From CAIQJJ01 sp964606085 (lineage in GTDB: Bacteria > Chloroflexota > Anaerolineae > Anaerolineales > UBA4823): a DNA stretch of 64,000 nt. The first letter of the stretch is position 1. The number at the start of each line of letters is the position of its first letter. The stretch spans positions 1-64,000 of the forward strand of contig CAZSFD010000011.1 in the NCBI GenBank assembly GCA_964606085.1, in the 5' to 3' direction. Below are positions 16,253 through 25,757 of the stretch, one piece after another. The notes beneath the pieces were generated by a model that made no database searches, had not been told where the DNA came from, and saw only the letters and a list, made by a program, of their open reading frames with translations. A program made the translations under genes and the position numbers.

Positions 16253-17394
16253 GCGGGCTGCCTCGTCAGAAATTCCAGATAGTTTTGGCGGTTGATGGTC
16301 TGAAACGATGCCTGGGGGTAGGCGGTGAGCCAGCTGGCCGGAGGTGAAGCGAGGCGGTTACCCCATTTCATCTCGTATCCGAAGAAGCGGCCCTGGCGCT
16401 CTTCCACATAATCAATTTCGGCGCCGGTGTGGACGCGCCAAAAATAGCGCGCGGCGCTCGTTTGCAGATAAGCCAGTGATTTCAACCGTTCCAGAATTAG
16501 GAAATTTTCCCACAGTTGACCCTGATCATTGCGATTGCCCAGTGGCTTGAGAAAATCAATCACCACATTACGCACGCCCAGGTCGTAAAAGTAAATCTTG
16601 CTCATCTTGCTGACTTCTTTGCGCAGGTTGCGGTTCAAGCCGCGTAACCGAAAGATTACAAAGGATTGTTCCAGCAGATCAATATAGTGGGAGACGGTGT
16701 CTTTGCTCATCCCCAGGTTGCTGCCAAGTTCGCTCAACGAGACCTCGCTGCCAATCTGAAAAGCGAGCAATTTGACCATGTCGTGTAGCTTGGCTGCGTG
16801 TTTGATGCCCGCCAATTGAAGCACATCTTTGTAGAGATAGGCATTCATCAATTCTTCAAGATATTGCTGGCGCATGCGGTCGGAATCGAATGCAAAAATT
16901 TCCGGGTACATGCCATATACCAGCCGTTCTTCGATTTGCTGATCCAATTCAAAGGTGTTGTAGCTGGCCTGCAACTCTAAAAACGAAATCGGATACAGCC
17001 AATATGTCCACTTACGCCCGGTGAGTGGTTCAGAGACCTGGCTGGCCAGATCCAACGAAGACGAACCGGTCACCAGGATTTTGAGCTGCGGCAGGGCGTC
17101 GTGCAAGATTTTCAGGTTGATGCCAATTTCGGGGATACGTTGCGCTTCGTCTATGAACAGCATTTCATAACCACCGACCAGCCCTTGCAATTTGCGCAGG
17201 TCGCGGCTGGAAAGTACATCGGCGTAACGTAATTCATCGCCGTTGACGGAAAGTGTGCGATAACCGGTTTGCTCAATCACCCGCTTTGCCAGAGTCGTTT
17301 TCCCCACCTGCCGCGCCCCGAACAGGATGATGATTTTGTCTGAGCGGGTCAGTCTTTCGATGATGGATGTTTCGATGGTGCGCTGGATAAACAT
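16249..17394 (-). CDS. AAA_14/DUF4143 ATP-binding protein
   Basis: This protein of about 381 residues (an alternative start at 17403 adds three residues) has a P-loop FGARQVGKTTLAKR, a Walker B-like MLFIDEAQRIPEIG, a sensor VTGSSSLDL, and a C-terminal DUF4143 part with a restriction-endonuclease-like core (GAEIDYVEERQGRFFGYEMKW). These proteins are common, frequently horizontally transferred and of poorly known role. They resemble STAND/MoxR-type ATPases with a helix-turn-helix segment. Its stop overlaps the aroQ start by 4 nt, though the functions appear unrelated. Confidence 0.88.
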   Translation of the reverse strand: MFIQRTIETSIIERLTRSDKIIILFGARQVGKTTLAKRVIEQTGYRTLSVNGDELRYADVLSSRDLRKLQGLVGGYEMLFIDEAQRIPEIGINLKILHDALPQLKILVTGSSSLDLASQVSEPLTGRKWTYWLYPISFLELQASYNTFELDQQIEERLVYGMYPEIFAFDSDRMRQQYLEELMNAYLYKDVLQLAGIKHAAKLHDMVKLLAFQIGSEVSLSELGSNLGMSKDTVSHYIDLLEQSFVIFRLRGLNRNLRKEVSKMSKIYFYDLGVRNVVIDFLKPLGNRNDQGQLWENFLILERLKSLAYLQTSAARYFWRVHTGAEIDYVEERQGRFFGYEMKWGNRLASPPASWLTAYPQASFQTINRQNYLEFLTRQPA

Positions 17395-17463
17395 GCCCAC
17401 CATTTTACTCGATTTGGGCTGGCCCAGTAGCGCAATTTGCGTGATTACCGCTACCTGCTTAGC

Positions 17464-18015
17464 TTACTTGAAGACCCCCTCCAGCACCATCTCGCCCTCG
17501 CGCAATTCCAACCGGGTGATCGTCATCGGCATCCGGTTGACGGCGTCGGCTTGTTGGTTTAATTCGCGCGTGATCGTTTCGAGCAAGAAGGATGGCGCGC
17601 TGGCCCCGGCCACGCCCAACTCGCCAATGGCAATCACCGGCAGGCCGTCGCGCAGCGTCACGCCGACTGTGCCGTAGACCTCGGTGCGCAGCCCCAGCAG
17701 GTGAATGATGCCGCGCCCGCAGATGCCATCGGGTGTGAAGTTCACCTGCGGATGGCTGAACGGGATTTCGGGCCGCTTTGCCAGGAACCACGCCACCGCT
17801 TCAGAAGCGCTCTGATCGGTGAAGGTGATGGCGAATGTTTGTCCTTTGTGCTTGCCCGACCACAGCTTTTCGCGCAACTCGGCAATCTCTGGGGCCAGCC
17901 GCGGCGTCACCTCGGGCAGCGCCGCCGCCGGGGCCGCTCCCAGCCACGCCCAACCGTTCCATGCCAGCAACAACACCGCAATCAAGCCATGCCGCCAGGA
18001 AGGAATTTTTTGCAT
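17464..18015 (-). CDS. Exported protein of unknown function
   Basis: This 183-residue protein starts at the ATG at 18015 (MQKIPSWRHGLIAVLLLAWNG). A typical signal peptide runs to about residue 34 (AAPAAALPEV), so it is secreted or membrane-attached. The mature part has alternating strands (GQTFAITFTDQSASEAVAWFLAKR, GVTLRDGLPVIAIGELGV, ITRLELREGEMVLEGVF) reminiscent of small lipid-binding or DUF2993-like beta proteins, but I cannot assign a family. It lies 65 nt downstream of the giant membrane protein gene, on the same strand, with an inverted repeat in between. Confidence 0.65.
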   Translation of the reverse strand: MQKIPSWRHGLIAVLLLAWNGWAWLGAAPAAALPEVTPRLAPEIAELREKLWSGKHKGQTFAITFTDQSASEAVAWFLAKRPEIPFSHPQVNFTPDGICGRGIIHLLGLRTEVYGTVGVTLRDGLPVIAIGELGVAGASAPSFLLETITRELNQQADAVNRMPMTITRLELREGEMVLEGVFK

Positions 18016-18038
18016 GTCATCCTCATTCCATATCGAAG

Positions 18039-18075
18039 GTCGAAAGTCACCGACCTTTGACCTTTGACTTTCGAC
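18039..18075. repeat. Inverted repeat between giant membrane gene and exported-protein gene
   Basis: GTCGAAAGTCA at 18039-18049 is complementary to TGACTTTCGAC at 18065-18075. Between them is a partial direct repeat of GACCTTT. This belongs to the class of short CTTTCAAC/CTTTGAC-like border repeats also seen at 43021-43066. Confidence 0.65.
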
Positions 18076-18080
18076 TTGCC

Positions 18081-21000
18081 TCACTCCCACGTCTCCAACC
18101 GCTTCCGCACCTCCGCCGAAAGCGCCATCACCTGCGCCAGCCGCCGCTCGATCAGAATCGCCAGCGTGACCAGGATGACGCCGCCGACGCCGAAGACCAC
18201 CCAACGGTTGGCCGAAAGCAGCGGGTCAATCAGTTGTCCGAAGATGTCCAGCATCATGCCCACCACGCCAATGTAGAGAAAGCGCCGCAGCCGCCGGGCG
18301 CTGCCCCACCAGAGGATCAGCAGGCACTCCACGCCCATCAGCAGCGCATAGCCGCCACCGGCATCGCCCAACGACTGCCAGAAAGCGGAACCGAGCAGCA
18401 GCAGCAAGGCCGTCCGGTCAAGCCAGCGCGCCAGCGCCTTACCCGCCTCGCCGCCCACACGCCACTCGACGAAACTGATCGCCAGGATGTAGAGGCCGGT
18501 TGGCAGCACATACCACTGAATTTCACGCTGTCCCCACACCAGCAGCCATTCCAGGCTCCATGCCCCCAGCAGCAAGGCCACCGCACCGTAAGCCAGGGCG
18601 CGCCAGCGTTCGACCAGCGCCACGGTGAGATAGAAAATGCCTTGCACCGCCAGCACGCCTACGGTCATCTGCACCAGCCGGATGGTCGCGGCATCCAGCA
18701 GCGGTTGACCCAAAATGGCACGCACGATCAGCGCCGAAATGTTCAGGTTCATCACTCCCGCCAGCAGCAAACTCAACAATGACAGCGCCCAGCCTGCCAG
18801 GCACAGGGGCAATTCCCAAATTTGGTAAGGCGAAATTAATTTCGCCTTACCCCAACGCAGCAGATACCCGCCGACGCCATACGCCGCCGCCATCAGCGAG
18901 TACACCCACGGCCACATCAGCGCTTCAGCCTGCCCAAATAACAGCACCTGCCCGGCGGCCACGATGCCCCCGGTCAGCGCCACAAACGCCAGGTTTTGCG
19001 AATGCCACCAGAAAGCCAGCAGCACTGCCGCCAGCGCGTGCGAAAGCGTTATCCAGGCCGAAGCGTTCTGCAATTCTGACATCCCCGCCAGTTGCAGCAG
19101 GATGACATCGAGCAGTGCCAGCAGGTAGAGCGGGCGTGACCAGCCAACCAGCGCCTTTGCGCCAATCGGCGTGCCTTCTTTCAGGCGTTCTTCCAGCCAC
19201 AGCCCGGCCAGCAGCGTCACCCACATCACTGGCGAGAAATACAGCGCCAGGTCAACGATCGTGCCGTCGCCGCCCAACGATAGCAGGCCGTTCAGCGCCG
19301 CCAGTTGCAGCGCCGCCGCGCCCGCCAACAGCCAATAGCGGCGGCGGAACAGGACGATGGCGATGCCATAGACCGCCCCCGCCAGCAGCCAATTGACCAT
19401 GCCGGCGGTGTGGCTTTCCGACATGATCCCGCTCAACGCCGCGCCTGCGAACGCACCCACATAAAGTGGAAACGCCCACCACTTCCAGGCGTACTCGGCC
19501 AGCACCAGCGGCCAGCGCCACGGCTGCGCCCACGGAAAGGTCTGCCCGCCGCCGCGTTGCCCGTCCAGCCAGATGGCCGCCATCAGCAGAACACCCGTCC
19601 ACGGCCACAACGCCAGGCCGGCATCGGCAGAGGGAAGCAGGCCAATCAGACCAGCATAGGAGGCCAGCGAGAGCAGCGTGGCCGGGGTCAGGAAGATTGG
19701 CAGGCGCAGCCAGAAGGCACAGAAAAGGCAGATTAGCGCGGCCCCGCCGTAGCCGATCAGCACTCCCAGGTTGTCGAAGCTAGAGGGGGGCAGGGCCAGG
19801 GCGGTCAGCGCCAGGGCCGAAATGATCAGCGGGGTGGCGTAGGCGTGTAAGGCGGTGCGCCGCTCAGCCAGCCAGCGCAGCAGCCAGGCGGTCAGCAAAT
19901 AGGTGGCGGCCAGGGCCAGCAGACCCCATCCCAGGCGATCCAACTTGACATTCCATTCGTTAAGGGCAATCACCCAGGCCACCGTCAGGCTGCTCGCTGC
20001 GGCGTATAGCCACAATGGAAAAGCAAATTGCCAGGCCGAAAGCGCAAAAACCAACGTACACAGCAGCATGGCCGCGGCCAGCCCCCAGTTTGTATTGGCG
20101 GCCAGCAGCACGCCTGGCAGCAGGATAAGATAGGTCAGCCAGTAAAAAGGCATCCGATAGGCCGGTTGGCGGCGCGCCAGCCAGCGTCCGATGAACAGGG
20201 CGGGGAGGGAGAAGGCCAGCAGCAGCGCGGCATAATGACTTGGTGAAGCCGCGGGAGCGATGTTGGCGAGGATAGAACATGCCCACACCGGCGTGAGAAA
20301 TAGCGCCGGATACAAAAATGCCGAACTGGGTGCGGCGCGGTTCATGCGCCAGCCCTGCCAGGCGTTGGCGGCGTAGAAAATGACGCCGACGCCAATCGTC
20401 AGCACCGCCGAATCTGCCGGGCTGACAAAGCCCAACACCAGGATCATCGGCATCACCGTCAGGGCCAGGTTTTGCAGCGGGGCGGCCAGTTTGCGCAGGC
20501 GTGGCCTTGCGCCCCAACCGGAAATCGCCATCAGCAGCGCGCCGATGATCCATTGCAGCAAGGCCAGCACGGCCCAACCTTCGGCGTGTTCGGCGTAGCC
20601 GTAATACGGCCACAGCAGCCAGATCATCAACGACCAGGGCAAATAAGCCAGCCCGCCGGCCAGGTAAAGAAAGCGCGGCGCGGCCCGCCAGCCGGCATAC
20701 AAACGGCTGGAGGCCGCCAACAACCCCACCACCAGCCACAACGCCACCACCGCCCAGGTGATCGGCGTGCGCCCGCCCAGCAGCACGATGTTGCGAACCA
20801 GCGCCAGGCCCACCGTGCCAGCGGCGATCAGCCAGGCCGTGGTCAGCAGCGGCCAGCGAAAGAGTCTGAGCAGGCGGCGAACGCCGTTCGCAGCCGAATC
20901 TGCGCTTTGTGGTCTCGACAAGCTCGACCGACGAACGCTGGTTGAGCTTGTCGAAACCGAGCCTGTCGAAACCAGTGAGACATTCTGAAGGCGAGTTAAA

Positions 21001-23900
21001 CCACGTTCGATCAGGATATACCCCCACGCCCCCAGGGCGGCCAAGGCCGTCGAACGCCCCGTTCCCTGGCTGAAGGCCAACGCCGCCAGCCCGCACGATG
21101 CCGCGCCGAGCCAGGCCGCCAGGTAGGCGTCGAAGCGGCTGCGTTGCCAGAGGGCGCGCAGCACAAAGGCCAGCCCCAAGAGCAGCGTCGTCCCTGCCGC
21201 CCACAGCAGATGGGCATCCAGAATTTTCCAGTGGCGCAGGGCAAAATTTGCCAGGAAGAAGAAGTTGAGCGCCAGCGCCGCCGGGCCAAGCAGGTAAAGC
21301 GAGCGATACAACGGCAGCAGGAAGGCCCGCGGCCAGTCACGTTTGCATTCGAGAAACTGGCCGATCAACAGATAGGCCAACGAAACCAGCGCCAGCACAA
21401 TCGGCTGCGCCTCGGCGCGCAGGTCGGCCAGGTCGAGCGCCAGCGCCAGGCCGAGCGGCAAGAGCAGGCTGGCCGGCCATAGCAGCCACGCCTGCTTCTG
21501 CACGACCGCCGCGGTGAAATAGAAGGCCGCCAGCCCCAGGCTGAACGCGGCTCCCCAATTTTGCGGCTGCCCTGCCAATAGCAGCACCCCCAACGCTGCG
21601 CAAACATTGGCCGACCAATGCCACGGTCGGCGGTAGGCGGCCCGGACGCGCCCCAGCCATGCGCCCCAGCCGAGCAGCGCCCAGGCCAGCAGCAGCGCCA
21701 CAAGCGGCAGGGGCAGCCAACTGGGGTGGCCGTTCAGCCAGGTTAGCCACGCCCAAATAGGCAGCGAGAAAGCTGCCAGCCATTGGAAGATCGTTGGTTG
21801 AGTGGCACGTTGATCGGGCCTGTCGAGACCCAAAGTGTTGGTCGAAACCCGTTTCCCCACCCAAAAGCGTCCTTCATGCGTCAGCAGCGCCAGCCAGCCA
21901 TTGATTGCCGTCCATTGGCCCAGGGCATAGGCCAGCAGGTTGCGCTCGAAAAAGACGAGTGGCGGCATCAGCGCCAGCAGCGCCGCCAACCATCCTGAAA
22001 CGAACCACTCCCGGCGGCTTGTCCGCACCCCTGCTGCCACGAACCCCACTGCCAGCAGCGCCCACGCCAGCCCAACCTGCCCCCAGGCCAGGCCGCGCCC
22101 GGCCACCAATCCGGCGCTGCCCGTCAACAGCAGCAGATTGCCCAGGTAGATCAGCCGCGGCTGCTGCCACCAGCGCGCCGCCAGAAAAACGGTGACGGCC
22201 AAAAACGGGTGAACGACAGCGGCGGCGTTGACATCGCCCAACGCCCACAGCGCCGGGATGATCACGAGCAGGGGGCCTATGGCAGCGGCGGTCTCCGCTG
22301 AAAATGTGCGTTTCTCGCCAGCGATAGGCCGGCCAAATTCGAGGTAGGGCAGCGCAAGCAACGCCGGGCCGAGGGCGTACCATGCCCAGCCCAGGCCAAC
22401 CTGCGGGAAGATGTATGCTTCGCTGATCAGCACAGCAATGGGGTAGATGAGCGCGGCAGCCAGTGAGAAGGTGCGGCTGTTGGCCCGCCCGGCGGCGAAG
22501 CTGAACAGCAGGCCGCCGAGCCACCAGGTCAGCGCCAGGGGCAGGCGGAAGGCCACGTCGGCCTGCCAGCGTGTGAGCGCCAGGGCCAGGTTCCAGGGCA
22601 GCAGCACCGCCGCGGCCGTCAAGGCCAGCAGCCACAACGGCGAGGCCAGCACCTTCCAGCGTTCTGGCCCGCGGCGGAAGAGCAGTTCGCCGGCCAATCC
22701 GACCGCCAACGTATAAACGGTCAGCGCCGTCTGCCACCAGGAAACATCCACGCCGAGTAATTGCAGGCTGGCGCAAAGTAAACTGCCCCCGGCCAGCCCC
22801 ACCAAATAGCCGAAAAACCCGGCCTGGATCAGGTAAGCGGTGAGCGTATAGGCCGCCAGGCAGAGCAGCGAAGCGCCCCACCACACTTCAGGCCAGCGTT
22901 CGGGCGGGAATCCCCCCGACAGGTAAATGGCGTACACTTCGAGCGGCACCAGCAGCGAGGCGAAAGCGCTCAGGGCAATGCCCGACCCGCGTAATTTGAG
23001 CTGCGTGCGCACATACCAGCCCAGGCCGTAGAAAATGGCCGTGAACAGGGTCAACACGCCCACCTGCACCAGCGGTGGGAAGGCGTTCCAATTCCACACG
23101 ACCAGCGAAACGGCCGCGGCCACCAGCAGCGCCACGCCCAGGAAGAGCAGCGCGTGCAGCGTGCGCTCAGAGACGAGCGTATCCCACAGGCGATCCCACG
23201 TCCAGGGCTGGCGCGGCGCTGCGGCCGGGCGGGCGGGGGTGGGGGTTTGGATTTTGGCTGGAGGAGATTGGGCTGGCGTGTGTGCAGGGCGGGGCGACGG
23301 GGCGGCTACGGCCACGGGTTTTCCGCTCAGTCGGTTTTCCATGCTGTCGAGCGATTGCTGAATGGTCTGGCGGGCGCTGTTCAGCGCGTCGCCTTCGGCC
23401 AGCCGCCCCTGGGCGATCCATTCGTCCAGGCTGGTGATGAGATAGCGGTAACAGGCCAGGGTTAGCAGGTTTAGGTTTGTGGTGGGTTCGGGCGTGGGTG
23501 GGGCGTCTTGCAGGCGTTGGCGCAGATCGCCGATCTGGCTGGTGAGTTCGTGGGCGATTTCCGCCGGGATGTGGATGCCGCGCGGCTGGAAGAAGGCCGC
23601 GAAGGTGCGCAGGGCATACTCGCGCTGCCTGATCGCCAGGCGTACTTCGGCGGCCTCGCTTTCACTGAGCGTGGGGGGGCGCAGCCCCAACTGGCGTTCG
23701 AGGTCGCGGCGTTGGCGGTCGTAGCGTTGGTGCAGGTCGCCGCGTGACTTGATCGGCACATCTACCCAGCCGTTAATTTCCCCCAACAAAAAGATGATGT
23801 GCGAAAGGGCTTCGACCGGGCCCGCCTCCCCCGTAAATTGGCAGGTTGGGCAGGCTGAACCGATTTGGTAGGTTGGCTCGTGGCACTTTGGGCAGTTCAT
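18081..23900 (-). CDS. Giant polytopic membrane protein with N-terminal zinc ribbon (1939 aa)
   Basis: The largest gene in the window. Residues 1-22 form a zinc ribbon (Cys3, Cys6, Cys17, Cys20). Residues 25-185 are soluble and helical, and 190-235 are Pro/Ala-rich. From about 248 to the C-terminus there is an almost unbroken array of hydrophobic helices, by eye more than forty. The architecture resembles the poorly characterised SCO7613-like giant membrane proteins; no transport or catalytic motif is visible. Three palindromic repeats lie within the gene and are translated into short polar loops (see 18824, 20911, 21793). The start at 23900 opens directly on the zinc ribbon. Expression may be low, given the mRNA length. 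Confidence 0.85.
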   Translation of the reverse strand: MNCPKCHEPTYQIGSACPTCQFTGEAGPVEALSHIIFLLGEINGWVDVPIKSRGDLHQRYDRQRRDLERQLGLRPPTLSESEAAEVRLAIRQREYALRTFAAFFQPRGIHIPAEIAHELTSQIGDLRQRLQDAPPTPEPTTNLNLLTLACYRYLITSLDEWIAQGRLAEGDALNSARQTIQQSLDSMENRLSGKPVAVAAPSPRPAHTPAQSPPAKIQTPTPARPAAAPRQPWTWDRLWDTLVSERTLHALLFLGVALLVAAAVSLVVWNWNAFPPLVQVGVLTLFTAIFYGLGWYVRTQLKLRGSGIALSAFASLLVPLEVYAIYLSGGFPPERWPEVWWGASLLCLAAYTLTAYLIQAGFFGYLVGLAGGSLLCASLQLLGVDVSWWQTALTVYTLAVGLAGELLFRRGPERWKVLASPLWLLALTAAAVLLPWNLALALTRWQADVAFRLPLALTWWLGGLLFSFAAGRANSRTFSLAAALIYPIAVLISEAYIFPQVGLGWAWYALGPALLALPYLEFGRPIAGEKRTFSAETAAAIGPLLVIIPALWALGDVNAAAVVHPFLAVTVFLAARWWQQPRLIYLGNLLLLTGSAGLVAGRGLAWGQVGLAWALLAVGFVAAGVRTSRREWFVSGWLAALLALMPPLVFFERNLLAYALGQWTAINGWLALLTHEGRFWVGKRVSTNTLGLDRPDQRATQPTIFQWLAAFSLPIWAWLTWLNGHPSWLPLPLVALLLAWALLGWGAWLGRVRAAYRRPWHWSANVCAALGVLLLAGQPQNWGAAFSLGLAAFYFTAAVVQKQAWLLWPASLLLPLGLALALDLADLRAEAQPIVLALVSLAYLLIGQFLECKRDWPRAFLLPLYRSLYLLGPAALALNFFFLANFALRHWKILDAHLLWAAGTTLLLGLAFVLRALWQRSRFDAYLAAWLGAASCGLAALAFSQGTGRSTALAALGAWGYILIERGLTRLQNVSLVSTGSVSTSSTSVRRSSLSRPQSADSAANGVRRLLRLFRWPLLTTAWLIAAGTVGLALVRNIVLLGGRTPITWAVVALWLVVGLLAASSRLYAGWRAAPRFLYLAGGLAYLPWSLMIWLLWPYYGYAEHAEGWAVLALLQWIIGALLMAISGWGARPRLRKLAAPLQNLALTVMPMILVLGFVSPADSAVLTIGVGVIFYAANAWQGWRMNRAAPSSAFLYPALFLTPVWACSILANIAPAASPSHYAALLLAFSLPALFIGRWLARRQPAYRMPFYWLTYLILLPGVLLAANTNWGLAAAMLLCTLVFALSAWQFAFPLWLYAAASSLTVAWVIALNEWNVKLDRLGWGLLALAATYLLTAWLLRWLAERRTALHAYATPLIISALALTALALPPSSFDNLGVLIGYGGAALICLFCAFWLRLPIFLTPATLLSLASYAGLIGLLPSADAGLALWPWTGVLLMAAIWLDGQRGGGQTFPWAQPWRWPLVLAEYAWKWWAFPLYVGAFAGAALSGIMSESHTAGMVNWLLAGAVYGIAIVLFRRRYWLLAGAAALQLAALNGLLSLGGDGTIVDLALYFSPVMWVTLLAGLWLEERLKEGTPIGAKALVGWSRPLYLLALLDVILLQLAGMSELQNASAWITLSHALAAVLLAFWWHSQNLAFVALTGGIVAAGQVLLFGQAEALMWPWVYSLMAAAYGVGGYLLRWGKAKLISPYQIWELPLCLAGWALSLLSLLLAGVMNLNISALIVRAILGQPLLDAATIRLVQMTVGVLAVQGIFYLTVALVERWRALAYGAVALLLGAWSLEWLLVWGQREIQWYVLPTGLYILAISFVEWRVGGEAGKALARWLDRTALLLLLGSAFWQSLGDAGGGYALLMGVECLLILWWGSARRLRRFLYIGVVGMMLDIFGQLIDPLLSANRWVVFGVGGVILVTLAILIERRLAQVMALSAEVRKRLETWE
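18824..18851. repeat. Perfect 28-bp palindrome inside the giant membrane gene
   Basis: GGTAAGGCGAAATT is followed directly by its complement AATTTCGCCTTACC with no spacer. It lies in frame and is translated as part of a polar loop (RWGKAKLISPYQIW). A perfect AT-centred palindrome within a GC-rich coding region suggests insertion of a small mobile palindromic unit. Confidence 0.85.
20911..20958. repeat. REP-like inverted repeat inside the giant membrane gene
   Basis: The arms 20911-20929 and 20940-20958 are complementary at 17 of 19 positions, the two differences being wobble-compatible. The core TCGACAAGCTC is the widely dispersed type of REP-like unit. A third partial copy (CCTGTCGAAACC) follows at 20962-20973. 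The frame stays open and yields a serine-rich loop (STGSVSTSSTSVRRSSLSR) quite unlike its hydrophobic surroundings. Confidence 0.85.
21793..21850. repeat. Degenerate REP-like copy inside the giant membrane gene
   Basis: The segments TTGGTTGAG, CCTGTCGAGACCC and GGTCGAAACCC share core words with the 20911 element. They encode a polar loop (KRVSTNTLGLDRPDQRATQP). The match is partial, so this is a weaker call. Confidence 0.5.
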
Positions 23901-24048
23901 GGCAGTTGCCCTCCCCCTTTACTTTACAGCCATTTGCCCGGATTGGCAATCCATTGGGCCGCGGGAGGCCCACGCGGGCATGATGAAGATCAAGAATTGA
24001 ATGCCGCCTTGGGGCTGTCGCCAAACAGGCGTGTTTGCCTGCCGGGCC

Positions 24049-24072
24049 CGCCCGGCGATTTATCGCCGGGCG
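24049..24072. repeat. GC-rich hairpin downstream of aroKB
   Basis: CGCCCGGCGAT pairs perfectly with ATCGCCGGGCG across a TT loop. It is in the 242-nt gap between the aroKB stop (24143) and the giant gene start (23900). No T-run follows on either strand. The gap shows nothing else except further GC-rich partial repeats. It could act as a weak terminator for aroKB or be a dispersed repeat. Confidence 0.6.
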
Positions 24073-24142
24073 AGAAAGCAGCGCCGGTTGAAACTGGCTT
24101 GAGGCCCGGTTGATCGGGCGCTGCGGATGGGCGAAGGTCGCG

Positions 24143-25732
24143 TTAGCCGGGCGATTGCGCCAGCACTTCAGCGACCAGCGCATCCGGCGCTTCGAGGCCC
24201 ACCACCACCTGGCCAACCTGCACCGGCAGGGCAAATTTGACCTTGCCGCCCGCTTTTTTCTTGTCGGTGTACATCGTCTTGTGGATCGCCTGGCGATCCA
24301 GTTCAGGCGGGATTTCGGTCGGCAGCCCGACTGCCTGGCAAATCTCTGAGATGCGCGTAGCCAGATTGTCGTGCATCAGCCCCATTTTGACGGCCAGGCG
24401 TGCCTCGGCCACCATCCCGATAGCCACGGCCTCGCCATGCTTCAATGCAAAGCCCGATACCAACTCGACGGCGTGTCCGATGGTATGCCCCAGGTTGAGC
24501 GCCTGACGCCGCCCCTTCTCGTAGGGGTCATCCTGGATAACCTTGATTTTGACGGCCATCGAGCGGCTGACGAGTTCGTGCCAATCGTGCGTGAGGTTGC
24601 AGCACATCTCGATCAACCGCGCATCTTCGATGATGCCATGTTTGATCACCTCTGCCAGCCCGTTGCGGATTTCGGCTTCGGGCAGGGTCGCCAGCACATT
24701 CGGGTCGGCCAGCACCAGGGCGGGGGGGTGGAAGGCGCCGACCAGGTTCTTGCCTTCGGGCAGGTCGGCGCCGGTTTTGCCGCCCAGGGATGAATCGCAC
24801 ATCGCCAGCAGGGTGGTGGGGATGTTGACCCACGGCACGCCGCGCAGCCACATGGCGGCGGCAAAGCCGGCCAGGTCGCCCAGCACGCCGCCGCCCAGGG
24901 CGACGACGGTGCTGCCGCGTTCGATGCCCGCTGCCAAAAAGCCCGCCCACATCTGTTCGACGGTGTGCAGGGTCTTGTGCTGCTCCCCCGCCGGGACGAG
25001 GATGGTCTGCACGTCATACCCGGCAGCCGCAATGGATGCCGCGGCGCGTTCAGCGTACAGCTTGCCCGTGTTCTCGTCGCTGACCAGCGCCACCGGGCCC
25101 TTCAGCCCGCGGGCGGCTATTTCATTGCCAATGCGGTCAATCAAACCAGGGGCCACGCGCACATCGTACTCCTTGCCCATGCCGGTCACGCGGAACATGC
25201 CGAGCAAAATCTGCGCCTGCCAGGCGGCTTCGGCGGGGCTGATGTGGGTGGTATCGAGCTGCAAGGCAAACTCGGCATAATGCGGGCCGCGCCGTTCGAG
25301 CATGGCAGCGAGTTTGGCGTGCGGGTCTCCCTGTAGGAGCGGGCGCGGGTTGGATGTGTCGGCCTGCAGGCGGGCGATGATCACAGCCGGGTCGGCTTTG
25401 AGCAGCAGCACATGGCCGCCGGCGGCCTCGGCCAGGGCACGCGTGGGGGCGTGGGTGAGCGCGCCGCCGCCAAGCGAGATCACGCCACCGATCGCCAGCA
25501 GGCGCTCCAGCCCGGCGCTTTCCATCTCGCGGAAGGCGGCTTCGCCATCGCTGGCGAAAATTTCGGGGATTTTGCGGCCGCTGGTGGCTTCGATATCTAC
25601 ATCGAGATCGTTGAAAGGCAGAGCCAGGGCTTCGGCGAGTAGTTTGCCCATGCTGGTCTTGCCGGTGCCGGAGGGGCCGTAGAGGAGGATGGGGTGAGTG
25701 GGTGATGGGGTGAGTGGGTGATGGGGGAGCAT
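24143..25732 (-). CDS. aroKB: Shikimate kinase / 3-dehydroquinate synthase fusion
   Basis: This 529-residue bifunctional enzyme carries two shikimate-pathway activities. Residues about 15-165 form shikimate kinase (Walker A GPSGTGKTSMG, FNDLDVDIE, ISLGGGAL, NPRPLL). Residues about 185-529 form 3-dehydroquinate synthase (PAGEQHKTLHTVEQMW, VVALGGGVLGDLAGFAAAMWLRG, SLGGKTGADLPEGKNLVG, ALNLGHTIGHAVE with Zn ligands). The N-terminal PHHPLTPSPTHP before the kinase is encoded by a 16-bp tandem repeat and is not part of the fold. The start at 25732 lies 25 nt downstream of aroC, so the genes form one operon. Confidence 0.96.
   Translation of the reverse strand: MLPHHPLTPSPTHPILLYGPSGTGKTSMGKLLAEALALPFNDLDVDIEATSGRKIPEIFASDGEAAFREMESAGLERLLAIGGVISLGGGALTHAPTRALAEAAGGHVLLLKADPAVIIARLQADTSNPRPLLQGDPHAKLAAMLERRGPHYAEFALQLDTTHISPAEAAWQAQILLGMFRVTGMGKEYDVRVAPGLIDRIGNEIAARGLKGPVALVSDENTGKLYAERAAASIAAAGYDVQTILVPAGEQHKTLHTVEQMWAGFLAAGIERGSTVVALGGGVLGDLAGFAAAMWLRGVPWVNIPTTLLAMCDSSLGGKTGADLPEGKNLVGAFHPPALVLADPNVLATLPEAEIRNGLAEVIKHGIIEDARLIEMCCNLTHDWHELVSRSMAVKIKVIQDDPYEKGRRQALNLGHTIGHAVELVSGFALKHGEAVAIGMVAEARLAVKMGLMHDNLATRISEICQAVGLPTEIPPELDRQAIHKTMYTDKKKAGGKVKFALPVQVGQVVVGLEAPDALVAEVLAQSPG
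25691..25722. repeat. 16-bp tandem repeat (2 copies) in the 5' end of aroKB
   Basis: The unit GGGGTGAGTGGGTGAT occurs twice in perfect tandem. It is translated into the proline/histidine-rich N-terminus of AroKB. The word GGTGAGTGGGTGA within it also occurs at 26946-26958, on the other side of aroC. Confidence 0.85.
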
Positions 25733-25757
25733 GGGATTATGGAATGTAGGGCTGAAT

